A DNA stretch of 64,000 nucleotides from Roseiarcus sp963798015 (GTDB lineage Bacteria; Pseudomonadota; Alphaproteobacteria; Rhizobiales; Beijerinckiaceae): the NCBI GenBank assembly GCA_963798015.1, contig CAWCSA010000014.1:11446-75445 (forward strand), read 5' to 3'. This document shows, piece by piece, positions 27,870 to 37,511 of this stretch (its first letter is position 1; each line of letters starts with the position of its first letter). The notes beneath the pieces are model-generated. The model did not search any database, had not been told where the DNA came from, and was given only the letters and a program-made list of their open reading frames with translations. The position numbers were made by a program, and so were the translations under genes.

Positions 27870-28009
27870 TTGTTATGACGCTGGAAGTTCTTTTGGGCAG
27901 CTTTTTTGAGCGCGGAACTAAAAGGGGTCCTAAGAGGTTGAAAAGATTGAGGCCGCGGAACTAAAAGGGAACTTAGCGAAGCGGCCGTCGCTTTCCCGAA
28001 ACGGCTCTT
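27870..28009. repeat. Dispersed intergenic repeat, copy A
   Basis: This element resembles the one at 59602-59746. The common order is TTGTTAT, then 37 to 41 bases, then CGGAACTAAA(A/C)GGGGTCCT with AAG (27913-27934 here, 21 of 22 bases the same), a TGAAAA stretch, and GGCTCTT near the end. Copy A also repeats CGGAACTAAAAGGG at 27956-27969. It lies between two convergent genes. AT-rich sequence precedes TTGTTAT in both copies. It may be a mobile-like repeat, a small RNA or a terminator; no protein is encoded. Confidence 0.6.
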
Positions 28010-28035
28010 TACGCCTTGGGCGCCCGCTTCCCCCG

Positions 28036-29232
28036 TTAAGGCGCGGCTAGGGTGCAGCCGCCCGCGCCCGGCGGCCGGAACGCCTCGGCAGCCGGAATCT
28101 TGGCGACGACCGTCAGATAGTCCCACGGATATTTCGATTCCGCCGGCGTCTTCACCCGCATCAGATAGCGGTCATAAAGCACCCTCCCGTCGGCGCGAAT
28201 CGTTCCATTGGAGGTGAACACATCGTGGATCGGCGCCGCGCGCATCGCCTTCATCACCGCCGCAGTTTCGTCGGTTCCAGCTTTGGCGACGGCTTCGAGA
28301 TAGTGGCGAACCGAGGAATAGACCGCGACCTGGTTGTCATTGGGCATGCGGCCACGCCGGGCGTAGAAGCGCTTGGCGAATTCGCGCGTCTTGTCGTCCA
28401 GGTCCCAGTACCAGGATTGCATGAAGGTCAGGCCATGTGCGACTTCGAGGCCGGCCGCGTGGACGTCGCTCAAATAGGTGATCGGCGTCGCCAGATATTG
28501 CCCCTCGGCAAGGTTGAACTCGCTCGCCTGTTTCAGCGCATTGGAGAGATCGGCGCCGGTGATCGCGAACACCACGACTTTGGCCTTCGAGGCTTGGGCG
28601 GCGATGAGAAAAGAACTGAAATCGGCGGTGTTGAGCGGCGAGCGCAGGCTCCCGACAACGGTTCCGCCGGCGTTGGCGATGGCGTCGCGCGCGTCAGCCT
28701 CGAGCGAAGCGCCGAAGGCGTAGTCGGCGGTGATGAAGAAGAAGCTGTCGAGCTTCTGCTTGATCAGGAGGCGCATCAGCGCGACCCCGTTCGACCAATT
28801 GTCGGCGTTCCACTGGATTCCGTTCGGCGAGCAGGCCTTGCCGGTGAAGTCGGATGACGAGGCCGAATTGAAGATGACGATCCGGTCGCGAGCCTTGGCC
28901 AGGTCCTGAACGGCCAGCCCCACACCCGAATTGGTGATGTCGAAGATCGCCCTCACCCCGCGCTCGTCATACCATTGCCGCGCGATGGCGAGGCCGACAT
29001 CGACCTTGTTCTGATGGTCGGCGACCAGGAGCTCGATCGGCTTGCCCAGCACCGAACCGCCAAAATCCTCGATCGCCATGCGCGCGCTCTCCGCGCCGCC
29101 CGGTCCCGACAAATCGGCGTAAGGGCCGGACTGGTCATTGAGAACGCCGATCCGGAAAACTTCGTCGGCGCGCGCAGGAGCGAAGGCGGCAAGCGTCAGC
29201 AGGAGTAAGAAGGCGAAAGCTCGCCGAAGCAT
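28036..29232 (-). CDS. Second orphan branched-chain-type periplasmic binding protein
   Basis: The product has 398 residues. The signal peptide is MLRRAFAFLLLLTLAAFAPA, cleaved near ARADE. VFRIGVLNDQSGPYADLSGP, SVLGKPIELLVADHQNKVDV and FFFITADYAFGASLEADARD make it a clear paralogue of the protein at 23265-24473. No transporter genes are adjacent. It lies back to back with the MFS gene at 29458. Two related orphan receptors within 5 kb suggest a shared or promiscuous membrane complex elsewhere. Confidence 0.88.
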   Translation of the reverse strand: MLRRAFAFLLLLTLAAFAPARADEVFRIGVLNDQSGPYADLSGPGGAESARMAIEDFGGSVLGKPIELLVADHQNKVDVGLAIARQWYDERGVRAIFDITNSGVGLAVQDLAKARDRIVIFNSASSSDFTGKACSPNGIQWNADNWSNGVALMRLLIKQKLDSFFFITADYAFGASLEADARDAIANAGGTVVGSLRSPLNTADFSSFLIAAQASKAKVVVFAITGADLSNALKQASEFNLAEGQYLATPITYLSDVHAAGLEVAHGLTFMQSWYWDLDDKTREFAKRFYARRGRMPNDNQVAVYSSVRHYLEAVAKAGTDETAAVMKAMRAAPIHDVFTSNGTIRADGRVLYDRYLMRVKTPAESKYPWDYLTVVAKIPAAEAFRPPGAGGCTLAAP

Positions 29233-29457
29233 TCAACGACTCCTCGAGGCGGCCATGGGACAGCCTCGCCCAACTGCAGAGGAAACGCAATCGCGGCCGG
29301 CGTCAGGAAAGGAGAAGCGTCTGATCACTTCGAAACGGCGCCAATCGTAATAACTGATTTCCCGATTGCGGCGTCTGTTTGATCGATAGCAAGCTCGCTA
29401 GCCTCACGAAGGGAGCAACGCCGCAAAGCGGCGACAACAATTACGGGAGAACCGCCG

Positions 29458-30798
29458 ATGCAGACGGCCACGTTATCTTCGGGGTTCGTCGTCGAAGCCG
29501 CGGACCGGCAGGAGAAGCGGCGCAGAGCCATCAGCGGCGCTATCTTCTCCGAATTCATCGATATGTTCGATATCTATTTGCCGATTGTGGTGCTGTCTCC
29601 GGTCCTTTTCTATTTTCAACCGGTGCGCCTCGCTCCCGGCGAACAGGCGATCTTCGCATCGCTCGTGTTCATCACGACGCTGCTCGGGCGCCCGATCGGG
29701 GCGCTCGCCTTTGGCATCGTGGCGGATCGCCTCGGGCGGCGCATGGCGTCCATTACGTCGGTTGCGGGCTTTGGCATCATCACGTTCCTGATCGCGCTCA
29801 TTCCCGGCTATCACCAGATCGGCATCGCCTCTTATTGGCTGTTGGTGGTCCTGCGCTTTCTCGACGGCATTTGCCTTGGCGGCGGCTATACCGGCGCTCA
29901 TCCGCTCGCGATCGAATATTCCAAGAAGGAACAGCGCGGCTTCACCGGCGGGCTCATCCTCTCCGCCTTCCCCGCCGCCTATGTCGCCATCACGCTCGTC
30001 GCGATGCTGATGTTCGCCATCTTCCCCTTAGCAGGCGCGGACTCGGCTTACGCGCAATGGGGCTGGCGCATTCCTTTCGTCATCGGCGCGCTGCTCGCCG
30101 GCGTTCTCGTTCTCTATTACGTTTTCATGGTCTCGGAATCTGAGATCTGGGAGACCGACGTCGAGAGCAAACGGGAAAAGACGCCGCTCAGCGATCTCAT
30201 ATCGGGCCCGAGCGGACGCAATCTGCTGCAGGTGCTGGTCATGATGACCGGATTCTGGCTGACGCAAAACATCATCACCATTTTCATTCCGACCACGCTC
30301 TTGCTGCACACGCTCAAATTGTCAAAGTACGCACTGACCTCGACCCTCCTCATCAGCTATACGGCGCTTTTCTTTAGCTATATCGCCGCGGGCCTGATCG
30401 GGCAGCGGATCGGCCGCCGTCGTTTCTTCGTCGTCGTCGGCCCCCTGATCGCGGTCGTCGGCTCCGCGATCCTCTACTATCTCATCCGCACCCCTGACCT
30501 GTCGTTGGCCATGATCATCGCGCTGGTCTGTGTGCTTTCGATCCTGGTCACTTCGCCTTGGGGTGTGATCATCACCTATATCAACGAGCGTTTCGTCACC
30601 GACGTGCGCGCGACAGGTTTCGGAATCGGCTTCAGCCTTTCGGTGATCCTCCCGTCCTTCTACGCTTTCTACATGAATTGGCTGGGGGCGGTGATGCCGT
30701 TTGAACTCACGCCGGTCTTCTTGCTGGCGGTCGGCGCGATCATCGGCACGATCGGGGCCGCGATGGGTCCCGAAACGAAGGACGTGGATTTTAACTGA
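29458..30798 (+). CDS. Major facilitator superfamily transporter
   Basis: The product has 446 residues with twelve predicted helices. Motif A reads GIVADRLGRRMAS in the loop after helix 2. FSEFIDMFDIYLPIVVLSPV and the second-half GQRIGRRRFFVV place it near the metabolite:H+ symporter group, which carries organic acids. GGGAGA lies before the ATG. Substrate not determinable; it may work with the nearby CoA-transferase and hydroxyacid dehydrogenase, since both handle organic acids. Confidence 0.85.
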   Translation: MQTATLSSGFVVEAADRQEKRRRAISGAIFSEFIDMFDIYLPIVVLSPVLFYFQPVRLAPGEQAIFASLVFITTLLGRPIGALAFGIVADRLGRRMASITSVAGFGIITFLIALIPGYHQIGIASYWLLVVLRFLDGICLGGGYTGAHPLAIEYSKKEQRGFTGGLILSAFPAAYVAITLVAMLMFAIFPLAGADSAYAQWGWRIPFVIGALLAGVLVLYYVFMVSESEIWETDVESKREKTPLSDLISGPSGRNLLQVLVMMTGFWLTQNIITIFIPTTLLLHTLKLSKYALTSTLLISYTALFFSYIAAGLIGQRIGRRRFFVVVGPLIAVVGSAILYYLIRTPDLSLAMIIALVCVLSILVTSPWGVIITYINERFVTDVRATGFGIGFSLSVILPSFYAFYMNWLGAVMPFELTPVFLLAVGAIIGTIGAAMGPETKDVDFN

Positions 30799-30988
30799 AA
30801 GGTCACGGCCGCGTTGATGTGGCCAGCGCGATTCAGGACATCCGCGCCGGGCTTGTCCAGCTGAGCCGGGGCTTAAGGGCGACCTACATCAGGATCGACC
30901 AGCTGGAATTGACGATCCGACAGTTCGAACATCGCGGAGGCGGCCTGTTGGGGCGCCGACCCGTCGACGGTCGTCCGCCAAGGGGCGC

Positions 30989-32194
30989 TCAGCCCGCAGC
31001 AAAACTTCTCGGCGCCGGGCTGATCACCTTGGCGCCGTCATCCGCGATCTCCATGACCGCGAGCCCCCGCTCATTGCTTCCGTCGGCCTTGAAGCGGAAC
31101 ACCCCGTCAGCGCCGTTGAAGCCCGATATGTTGGTTAGCGCTGCCTGGTTGAACGGGTCCGCTCCGCCATTGCGGGCGAGCGCCGCCGCCAGCGTCACCG
31201 CGTCATAGGCGAGCGTCGCCAGGCGCGCCGGTTCGTTGTTGAATTTGGCCTTGTAGCGTTGCGCGAAGGCGTCGAAGCCGGAATCGTCGGGCGCGGAGAA
31301 CCAGGCGCCTTGCATCTGCGGCAATTTGAGCACCCGCGCGTCGTTCCAGACGCCGGTGCCCAAAAACTTGGTCTTGACGTTTGCGCTACCCAGGGCGCTC
31401 GCGACCGCCGGCATGGCGTCCGCCTGCTCGGGAATGAACAGGGCGTCGATCTGACCTTGAACCGCCGACACCTGCCCAGCCGCGGTCGCGATCTGGCCGG
31501 TCGAATAGCGCGCGGTCACGACCACTTGCGCATTGACGTTTCCCGCCATCTCCTGGAACCGCTGGGCCGCGACATTGCCGTAGTCGTTCTGGGGGGCCAT
31601 GATCCCGAACGACTTCTTGCCGTTCGAGACGGCGTATTGAAGAACCCGGTCGACGTAACCCTGGATCAGGAAGGACAAGAGATAGACGCCCGGGGCCGCG
31701 ACGGTGACGTCGGTCGAGAACGCGATCATCGGCCGCCCCGCCGATTTTGCCGACGCCGACGCCGACCGCACATCGTTGGCGAACACGGGGCCAAGGATGA
31801 GTTGCGCCCCGGCCCCCAGCTCCGACTGAGCCGCCTGCGCGGCGGCGTCGGCGCTCGAATGGTCGTCCTGAATCATGAGCGTGATGGAGGTCGAGCCGGA
31901 ATCGTTGATCGCGAGCTGCGCCGCGTTGCGCATCGAAACGCCGATTGGGCTCGGGGCCCCGTTCTGCGTCAGCGGCAAGATCATGCCGACGCGAGCCGGG
32001 CCGGACCCCAGCGCCTCGCCGACGGGCGGCCCGCCCGCGGGTTGAGCGGGCGAAGGAGCGGGCCCGCCAGCGTCGTTTGGCATCTCGATGCCGGCCGAAT
32101 TGCAGCCCGCAAGCGTCAAGATGAGCCCGCCGCCAAGCACGGCGCGCCTTGTCACGCCTCGACTTGCTGCCGGTTGCTCAGCGGCAAACTTCAT
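30989..32194 (-). CDS. LppC-like lipoprotein, penicillin-binding protein activator type
   Basis: The product has 401 residues. The lipobox LTLAGC gives a lipidated C31 after a basic start with RR. The mature part has the periplasmic-binding-protein fold (VGMILPLTQNGAPSPIGVSM, LILGPVFANDVRSA). It is divergent from rsmI, the order found at the lppC (lpoA) locus in many proteobacteria, so it is probably a regulator of peptidoglycan synthesis and not a transporter receptor. The start is the ATG before KFAAEQ; a 12-residue extension is less likely. Confidence 0.85.
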   Translation of the reverse strand: MKFAAEQPAASRGVTRRAVLGGGLILTLAGCNSAGIEMPNDAGGPAPSPAQPAGGPPVGEALGSGPARVGMILPLTQNGAPSPIGVSMRNAAQLAINDSGSTSITLMIQDDHSSADAAAQAAQSELGAGAQLILGPVFANDVRSASASAKSAGRPMIAFSTDVTVAAPGVYLLSFLIQGYVDRVLQYAVSNGKKSFGIMAPQNDYGNVAAQRFQEMAGNVNAQVVVTARYSTGQIATAAGQVSAVQGQIDALFIPEQADAMPAVASALGSANVKTKFLGTGVWNDARVLKLPQMQGAWFSAPDDSGFDAFAQRYKAKFNNEPARLATLAYDAVTLAAALARNGGADPFNQAALTNISGFNGADGVFRFKADGSNERGLAVMEIADDGAKVISPAPRSFAAG

Positions 32195-32373
32195 ACCCGC
32201 CTCTCGTCTGAATCGCGCCGGCGCCAGCAAGCGCGCTGCGCTGTCCTGTTCGAAATGTCAGCGCGCGACAGCCGCCATTCGCGGGCTGTCGACGGAAATT
32301 GTGGCATTTTCACCTGCGCTTGGCTATGCGTCGATCATTGAGCCAGCCACACGATTGGCGGATTAAAGCGCAA

Positions 32374-33304
32374 ATGACCGCGGCAAAAGCTCCCCTGTCC
32401 GACAGCGTCAAGACTGTTCGCTCGAGCCGAACCTTTCATATCGGCGACGCGACCTTGCAAGCTGCGACGCTCGATCCCGGTCTTTACGTTGTCGCGACGC
32501 CAATTGGCAACCTCGGCGACGTGACGCTGCGCGCTCTGGCGATTCTGGCCGGCGCCGATGCAATCCTGGCCGAGGACACCCGTGTGTCGCGCGCGCTGCT
32601 GGCGCGCTACGGCATCGAGAGGCCGCTCTCGGCTTATCATGAGCACAACGCCGCCGCGGCTCGCCCGCGCGCGCTCAAACGCATAGGCGAGGGGGAGGCG
32701 CTGGCCCTTATCTCCGACGCCGGCACGCCGCTCATTTCCGATCCCGGCTATAAACTGGTGTCGGAAGCAATCGAGCTCGGCTTCGTGGTCATCGCCGCGC
32801 CAGGCCCATCCGCGGCGCTCGCGGCACTTTGCGTCGCTGGCCTGCCGACGGATCGCTTCTATTTTGAGGGATTCTTGCCCCCCCGGTCGTCGGCGCGGCG
32901 TGAGCAAATCAACGCGCTCGCCGCTGTGCCCGGCTCGCTCATCTTTTATGAGGCCGCGGGGCGCCTCGCCGAGACGCTTGCCGACCTTGCGCTCGAGCTT
33001 GGGCCTCGGCCAGCGGCGGTGGCGCGCGAATTGACCAAGCTGCATGAGGAGGTGAGACGCGGGACCCTGGACAAGCTCGCCGCCGAATACGCGGCGGGGG
33101 GCGCCCAGGGGCGAAATCGTCATCGTCGTCGGGCCTATGGAAGCGCGCCCACTGATTTCCGAAGCTGCGCTTGACCAAGAACTCACCGAGCTGCTCACGA
33201 ATCTGTCGGTCAAGGACGCCGCCGCGGCGATTGCCGCCAAGCATGGGTTGCCCAGACGGCAGATCTATGCGCGTGCGCTGGCGCTAGCGGGCGCCCAACG
33301 GTGA
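32374..33304 (+). CDS. rsmI: 16S rRNA 2'-O-methyltransferase RsmI, interrupted by a frameshift
   Basis: RsmI methylates the 2'-OH of C1402 in 16S rRNA. VVATPIGNLGDVTLRALAIL, AEDTRVSRALL, SDAGTPLISDPGYKLV and APGPSAALAALCVAGLPTDR are intact. At 33096-33101 a run of six G shifts the frame. As given, translation ends at 33174 with a nonsense tail. With five G it reads AAGAPRGEIVIVVGP and continues through a normal C-terminal domain to the TGA at 33302-33304, which overlaps the yraN start by four bases. The conserved C-terminus and stop overlap argue that the true gene is intact and the extra G is a very young mutation or a sequencing error. Confidence 0.85.
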
Positions 33305-33690
33305 GGGGTGAGGCCAACCAGCGGACTGAGCGCCGGCGCGATGCGCATCTTTACGGCCTCAAAGCGGAATCGATCGCGGCGCTCCTTCTGCGCCTGAAGG
33401 GCTACACGATTCTCGCGCGGCGATTTGTGGTCTCCGGAGGCGAAATCGACCTCATCGCGAGACGAGGCGGCTCCATCGCTTTTGTCGAAGTCAAGGCGCG
33501 GGCCGATCTCGAAGTTGCGGCGATTGCGATCAGCGCGACCAAGCGGCGGCGAATCGCGCGCGCCGCGCGCGTGTGGCTCACGCGGAATCCATGGGCGGCG
33601 GGCCTGACGTTGCGGGGTGACGCCGTCTTCGTCGCGCGCGGGCGGCTTCCCCGTCACGAGCCGGACGCGTATAGGCTCATGATCGATTGA
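33301..33690 (+). CDS. yraN: YraN family (UPF0102) nuclease-like protein
   Basis: The product has 129 residues with the restriction-endonuclease-like core: GEIDLIARRGGSIAFVEVKA holds the D and ExK residues. The start is GTG at 33301, overlapping the rsmI stop (GTGA). The position between rsmI and gshB is the normal one. The family's function is not established; the fold resembles Holliday junction resolvases. Confidence 0.9.
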   Translation: MRGEANQRTERRRDAHLYGLKAESIAALLLRLKGYTILARRFVVSGGEIDLIARRGGSIAFVEVKARADLEVAAIAISATKRRRIARAARVWLTRNPWAAGLTLRGDAVFVARGRLPRHEPDAYRLMID

Positions 33691-33725
33691 GCCCCGAAAT
33701 TCCCCTGGCCTTCGACCGGACGCCC

Positions 33726-34673
33726 ATGACCTTAACCGTCGCCGTGCAGATGGACCCGATCGAGCGCATCCGCATCGCGGGAGACTCGACCTTTGCGCTT
33801 CTTCTCGAAGCCCAGGCGCGCGGCCACAGCATCCTGCATTACACGCCCGACCGTCTGAGACTCAACGGCACGCGCGTTGAAGTGATGGCCGAGCCGCTGT
33901 CGGTCAAGGACGTCGATGGCGATCACGCGCGTCTCGGCGAGGCGAAGCTGGTCGATCTATCGACCGTCGACGTGGTGCTCTTGCGCCAGGACCCGCCATT
34001 CGACCTTGCGTATATCGCGACGACACACATTCTTGAGCGCATTCATCCGCGGACACTGGTCGTCAACGATCCCCGCGGCGTGCGCGATTCGCCCGAAAAG
34101 CTGTTCGTGATGGATTTCCCGGAGCTGATGCCCCCGACACTCATCGCCCGTGACAAGGCGGCGATCGAGGCGTTCCGCGCCGAGCACGGCGAAGTGGTGA
34201 TGAAGCCGCTTTATGGTTTCGGCGGCGCGTCGGTGTTCAAGATGGCGGTTCAGGACCCGAATTTCGGTTCGCTTTTCGACCTGTTCAGCACGAGCCTCCG
34301 CGAACCGTGGGTGATCCAGAAGTTCCTGCCCGCGGTCGCGCGCGGCGACAAACGGATCATTCTCGTCGACGGCGAGGCCAGAGGTGGGATCAATCGTGTG
34401 CCGAGCGGCGACGACATCCGTTCCAACATGGTGCGCGGCGGAGCAGCGAAAGAGACCGAGCTGACCGAGAAAGAACGGCAGATTTGTTCGACGATCGGGC
34501 CTGAACTCAGGCGACGGGGCCTTCTTTTTGTCGGCATCGATGTCATCGATGGCTATCTGACCGAGATCAACGTCACCTCGCCGACTGGAATCCGCGCCAT
34601 TAAGAGGGTCGGGGGACCCGATCTCGCGGTGGCAATCTGGGACGCGATTGAGGCCAAAGTCGCCAAAGCCTGA
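33726..34673 (+). CDS. gshB: Glutathione synthetase
   Basis: The product (315 residues) joins gamma-glutamylcysteine and glycine using ATP. The N-terminus MTLTVAVQMDPIERIRIAGD is as in homologues. RQDPPFDLAYIATTHILE, the ATP-grasp segment MKPLYGFGGASVF and the end EINVTSPTGIRAI are conserved. The ATG at 33726 is chosen by homology. A TTG at 33687 that overlaps the yraN stop would add 13 residues and could be used instead. Confidence 0.94.
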   Translation: MTLTVAVQMDPIERIRIAGDSTFALLLEAQARGHSILHYTPDRLRLNGTRVEVMAEPLSVKDVDGDHARLGEAKLVDLSTVDVVLLRQDPPFDLAYIATTHILERIHPRTLVVNDPRGVRDSPEKLFVMDFPELMPPTLIARDKAAIEAFRAEHGEVVMKPLYGFGGASVFKMAVQDPNFGSLFDLFSTSLREPWVIQKFLPAVARGDKRIILVDGEARGGINRVPSGDDIRSNMVRGGAAKETELTEKERQICSTIGPELRRRGLLFVGIDVIDGYLTEINVTSPTGIRAIKRVGGPDLAVAIWDAIEAKVAKA

Positions 34674-34733
34674 CGGTTCTGTCGCAACACCTCCGGCCTT
34701 GCGATTGCCGGACCGAGGGAGGATATACCTCCA

Positions 34734-37511
34734 ATGTCAGACGCCCAAGTTCCCGCGGTCGAACGCGGCTCTCGCGTCGCGCCGCCCCTTAAGGGGGTCG
34801 AGCGGGCTAAGCTTCTCGATGAGCTTGCCGCACTCCACGAAGGCCATTCGGGGGACGCTGCGACGTTCCGCCACGCCGCTGTGGAGATTTTGCGGGCCGC
34901 GCTGGATGCCGGACGGGATGAAGCGCGCCGAGCTCTGGAAGCTGGCGGGACCGGCCGCGCCTGCGCGGAGAAGCTAAGCAGCGAGACCGACGAATTGCTG
35001 CATGTCGGACTGGAAATGTCCGCGAGCTGGCTTGCTTCAGCGCGATCAGGCGGAACGCTGCCGACGATCGTCGCGGTGGGCGGCTATGGCCGTGGCATGC
35101 TCGCGCCCTTTTCGGACGTCGATGTCCTGTTCCTCATGCCCGACAAGTCATCTCCCGGCATGGAGAAGGTCGTCGAGGCGCTGCTCTATGTGCTGTGGGA
35201 CCTGAGGCTTAAGGTTGGCCACGCGACGCGAACGATCGACCAGTGCTTGAAACAGGCGCGCGCCGACATGACGATCCGTACGACGATCGTCGAGGCGCGG
35301 TTCATCACCGGCGACAAGGCGCTGTTCGAGAAGCTGAGGACCCGGTTCGACAAGGAGATTGTCGCCAAGACAGCAGCCGAATTCGTCGCCGCCAAACTCG
35401 CCGAGCGCGAAGCCCGAGTGAGGAAGGCGGGCGCATCGCGCTATCTCGTCGAACCTAACGTCAAGGAAGGCAAAGGGGGTCTTCGTGACCTCAACACGCT
35501 GTTCTGGATCTCCAAATACGTCTACCGCGTTTCCAATCCCAGCGAGCTGGTCGCCGCAGGTTTGTTCTCTCCACGCGAGTTCGCGCTCTCTCGTCGATGC
35601 GAGGAATTCCTCTGGAGCGTGCGCTGCCGGCTCCACTTCCTTGCCGGCCGAGCGGAAGAGCGTCTGAGCTTCGATGTACAACGGCCGATCGCTCGTCAGC
35701 TCGGCTACTCGACCCGGGCGGGGTTGATCGACGTCGAGCGGTTCATGAAGCACTACTTCCTCATCGCCAAGGACGTCGGCGACCTGACCGCGATCGTGTG
35801 CGCGGCGCTCGAAGAGCGGCACGCCAAAACGACGCCCGCGTTCGGCCGGCTCGTCGGCCGCCTGCGGAGGCGCGCCCGCGCGATCGAGGAAGCCAAGGAT
35901 TTCAAGGTCGACAACGATCGGGTCAACGTTGTCCGCGACGACGTTTTCGAGCGCGATCCCGTGAATCTCATCCGGTTGTTCTGGATTGCCGACCGGTCGA
36001 ATTTGCCAATTCATCCGGACGCCACCAGGCTCGTCACACAGTCCTTGAAGCGCCTCGACGCGCGCTTGCGTGAAGACAAGGAGGCGAACCGCCTTTTTCT
36101 CGAGACCCTTACGTCGCGAAACGCCCCCGAAATCGCGCTCCGTCGCATGAACGAAGCCGGCGTGCTCGGCCGGTTCATCCCTGATTTCGGCCGCGTCGTC
36201 GGCATGATGCAATTTTCGATGTACCATCATTATACGGTCGATGAGCATCTCATTCGCGCGGTCGGCGAACTCAGCGCGATCGAAGCGGGACGCCTGAGCG
36301 AGGAACTCCCGCTCGCCACCAAGGTCATGCCGCAGATTGCGCATCGCACCGAACTTTATCTCGCGACATTTCTGCATGACATCGCCAAAGGACGAGGGGT
36401 CGATCATTCGCGCGCTGGCGCGGAAGTCGTGCGGGCGGTCGGTTTGCGCCTGGGGCTCACCGCGGCGAATGCCGAACGTGTAGCCTGGCTGGTGGAGCAG
36501 CACCTGGTCATGTCCAACATGGCCCAGGGCCGCGACCTGTTCGATCCGAAAACCGCGGAGGCGCTGTCGGCGATCGTGCAGACACAAGAGCGCTTGAAGA
36601 TGCTGCTGATACTCACGGCGGCTGATATTCGGGCCGTCGGACCCGGCGTCTGGAACGGTTGGAAGGGCCAGCTCCTGCGCACGCTCTACTGGGAGACCGA
36701 AGTCACGCTTGGCGGCGGTCATTCGGCTATCGATCGCGAGGGGCGTGTCAAAGCCGCTCAGGAGGCGGTCCGCAAGTTGCTCCCAGGCTGGTCCGATCCG
36801 GAGTTCGACGAATATGCCCAACGGCACTATCCGGCCTACTGGCTGAAAGTGGAGCCTGCGCGGCAGGCGGCTCACGCCAAACTGCTCCACGCAATGGCGG
36901 CCGATACGCATTCGCTCGCGACTGAGGTCACAACTGACGCCTTTCATGGCGTGACTGCGGTCACCGTGGTCGCGCCCGACCACCCGCAACTCCTGACCGG
37001 CATCGCCGGCGCCTGCGCGGCCGCGGGGGGCAATATCGTCGACGCCCAGATCTTCACCACGACCGACGGCCTTGCGCTCGACACCATTTTCGTCTCGCGC
37101 GCTTTCGAGCGCGACGAGGACGAACTGCGGCGGGGGCGGCGCATCGCGTCCAATATTGAGAAGACGCTGCGAGGCGAAGTCCGGCTGGCCGAAATGACGC
37201 CGTCGAGACAGACACGCGACGATCGGCATGACGCATTCGCGATCGAGCCGGAAGTGACGGTCGATAATAATCTTTCTCGCCGCTACACGGTGGTCGAGGT
37301 TTCCGGGCTTGACCGGCCTGGCCTCCTACGGGATCTGACCGCATCGTTGTCGAGCCTCAATCTCAACATCGGCTCAGCCCATATCGTGACCTTCGGCGAA
37401 AAGGCGGTGGACTCCTTCTACATCACCGATTTGACCGGTCAGAAGATCACTGCGCCGGCGCGGCAAGCAGCGATCAAACGGCGATTGTTGGCGGACTTCG
37501 CCAACGATTGA
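34734..37511 (+). CDS. glnD: PII uridylyltransferase / uridylyl-removing enzyme
   Basis: The product (925 residues) senses glutamine and modifies PII proteins, the centre of nitrogen control. The nucleotidyltransferase domain has GGYGRGMLAPFSDVDVLFLM (about 118-137, with the two catalytic Asp). The HD domain, which removes UMP, has SMYHHYTVDEHLIRAVG and FLHDIAKGRGVDHS. Two ACT domains at the end (about 737-810 and 843-915) bind glutamine. The last ACT begins TVVEVSGLDRPGLLRDLTAS. All parts are intact. A GAGGGAGG-like site lies before the ATG. Confidence 0.96.
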   Translation: MSDAQVPAVERGSRVAPPLKGVERAKLLDELAALHEGHSGDAATFRHAAVEILRAALDAGRDEARRALEAGGTGRACAEKLSSETDELLHVGLEMSASWLASARSGGTLPTIVAVGGYGRGMLAPFSDVDVLFLMPDKSSPGMEKVVEALLYVLWDLRLKVGHATRTIDQCLKQARADMTIRTTIVEARFITGDKALFEKLRTRFDKEIVAKTAAEFVAAKLAEREARVRKAGASRYLVEPNVKEGKGGLRDLNTLFWISKYVYRVSNPSELVAAGLFSPREFALSRRCEEFLWSVRCRLHFLAGRAEERLSFDVQRPIARQLGYSTRAGLIDVERFMKHYFLIAKDVGDLTAIVCAALEERHAKTTPAFGRLVGRLRRRARAIEEAKDFKVDNDRVNVVRDDVFERDPVNLIRLFWIADRSNLPIHPDATRLVTQSLKRLDARLREDKEANRLFLETLTSRNAPEIALRRMNEAGVLGRFIPDFGRVVGMMQFSMYHHYTVDEHLIRAVGELSAIEAGRLSEELPLATKVMPQIAHRTELYLATFLHDIAKGRGVDHSRAGAEVVRAVGLRLGLTAANAERVAWLVEQHLVMSNMAQGRDLFDPKTAEALSAIVQTQERLKMLLILTAADIRAVGPGVWNGWKGQLLRTLYWETEVTLGGGHSAIDREGRVKAAQEAVRKLLPGWSDPEFDEYAQRHYPAYWLKVEPARQAAHAKLLHAMAADTHSLATEVTTDAFHGVTAVTVVAPDHPQLLTGIAGACAAAGGNIVDAQIFTTTDGLALDTIFVSRAFERDEDELRRGRRIASNIEKTLRGEVRLAEMTPSRQTRDDRHDAFAIEPEVTVDNNLSRRYTVVEVSGLDRPGLLRDLTASLSSLNLNIGSAHIVTFGEKAVDSFYITDLTGQKITAPARQAAIKRRLLADFAND

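Noticed and set aside
27914..27939. EcfG-type general-stress promoter (GGAAC-N17-GGTT) in repeat copy A
   Set aside because: The -10 part is imperfect, copy B lacks it at the same spacing, and no gene follows in a proper place.
27958..27972. GAAC-N7-GAAC LexA-like box in repeat copy A
   Set aside because: It lies between two gene ends with no promoter elements beside it, and results from the internal repetition of GGAACTAAAAGGG.
26618..28126. 502-codon minus-strand open frame across the hydroxyacid dehydrogenase gene
   Set aside because: Shadow of 26831-27826; the translated product matches no family and crosses an intergenic repeat.
30819..30988. Open frame with a helical-looking start (ASAIQDIRAGLVQLSRGLRA) after the MFS gene
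   Set aside because: GTG start without ribosome binding site, and the frame runs into the antisense of the lipoprotein gene. Could be a gene remnant, but no homologue is recognised.
35148..37229. 693-codon open frame on the minus strand inside glnD
   Set aside because: Exact antisense of a complete, conserved glnD; high GC keeps the opposite frame open. Composition is Arg/His/Asp-rich without any family similarity.
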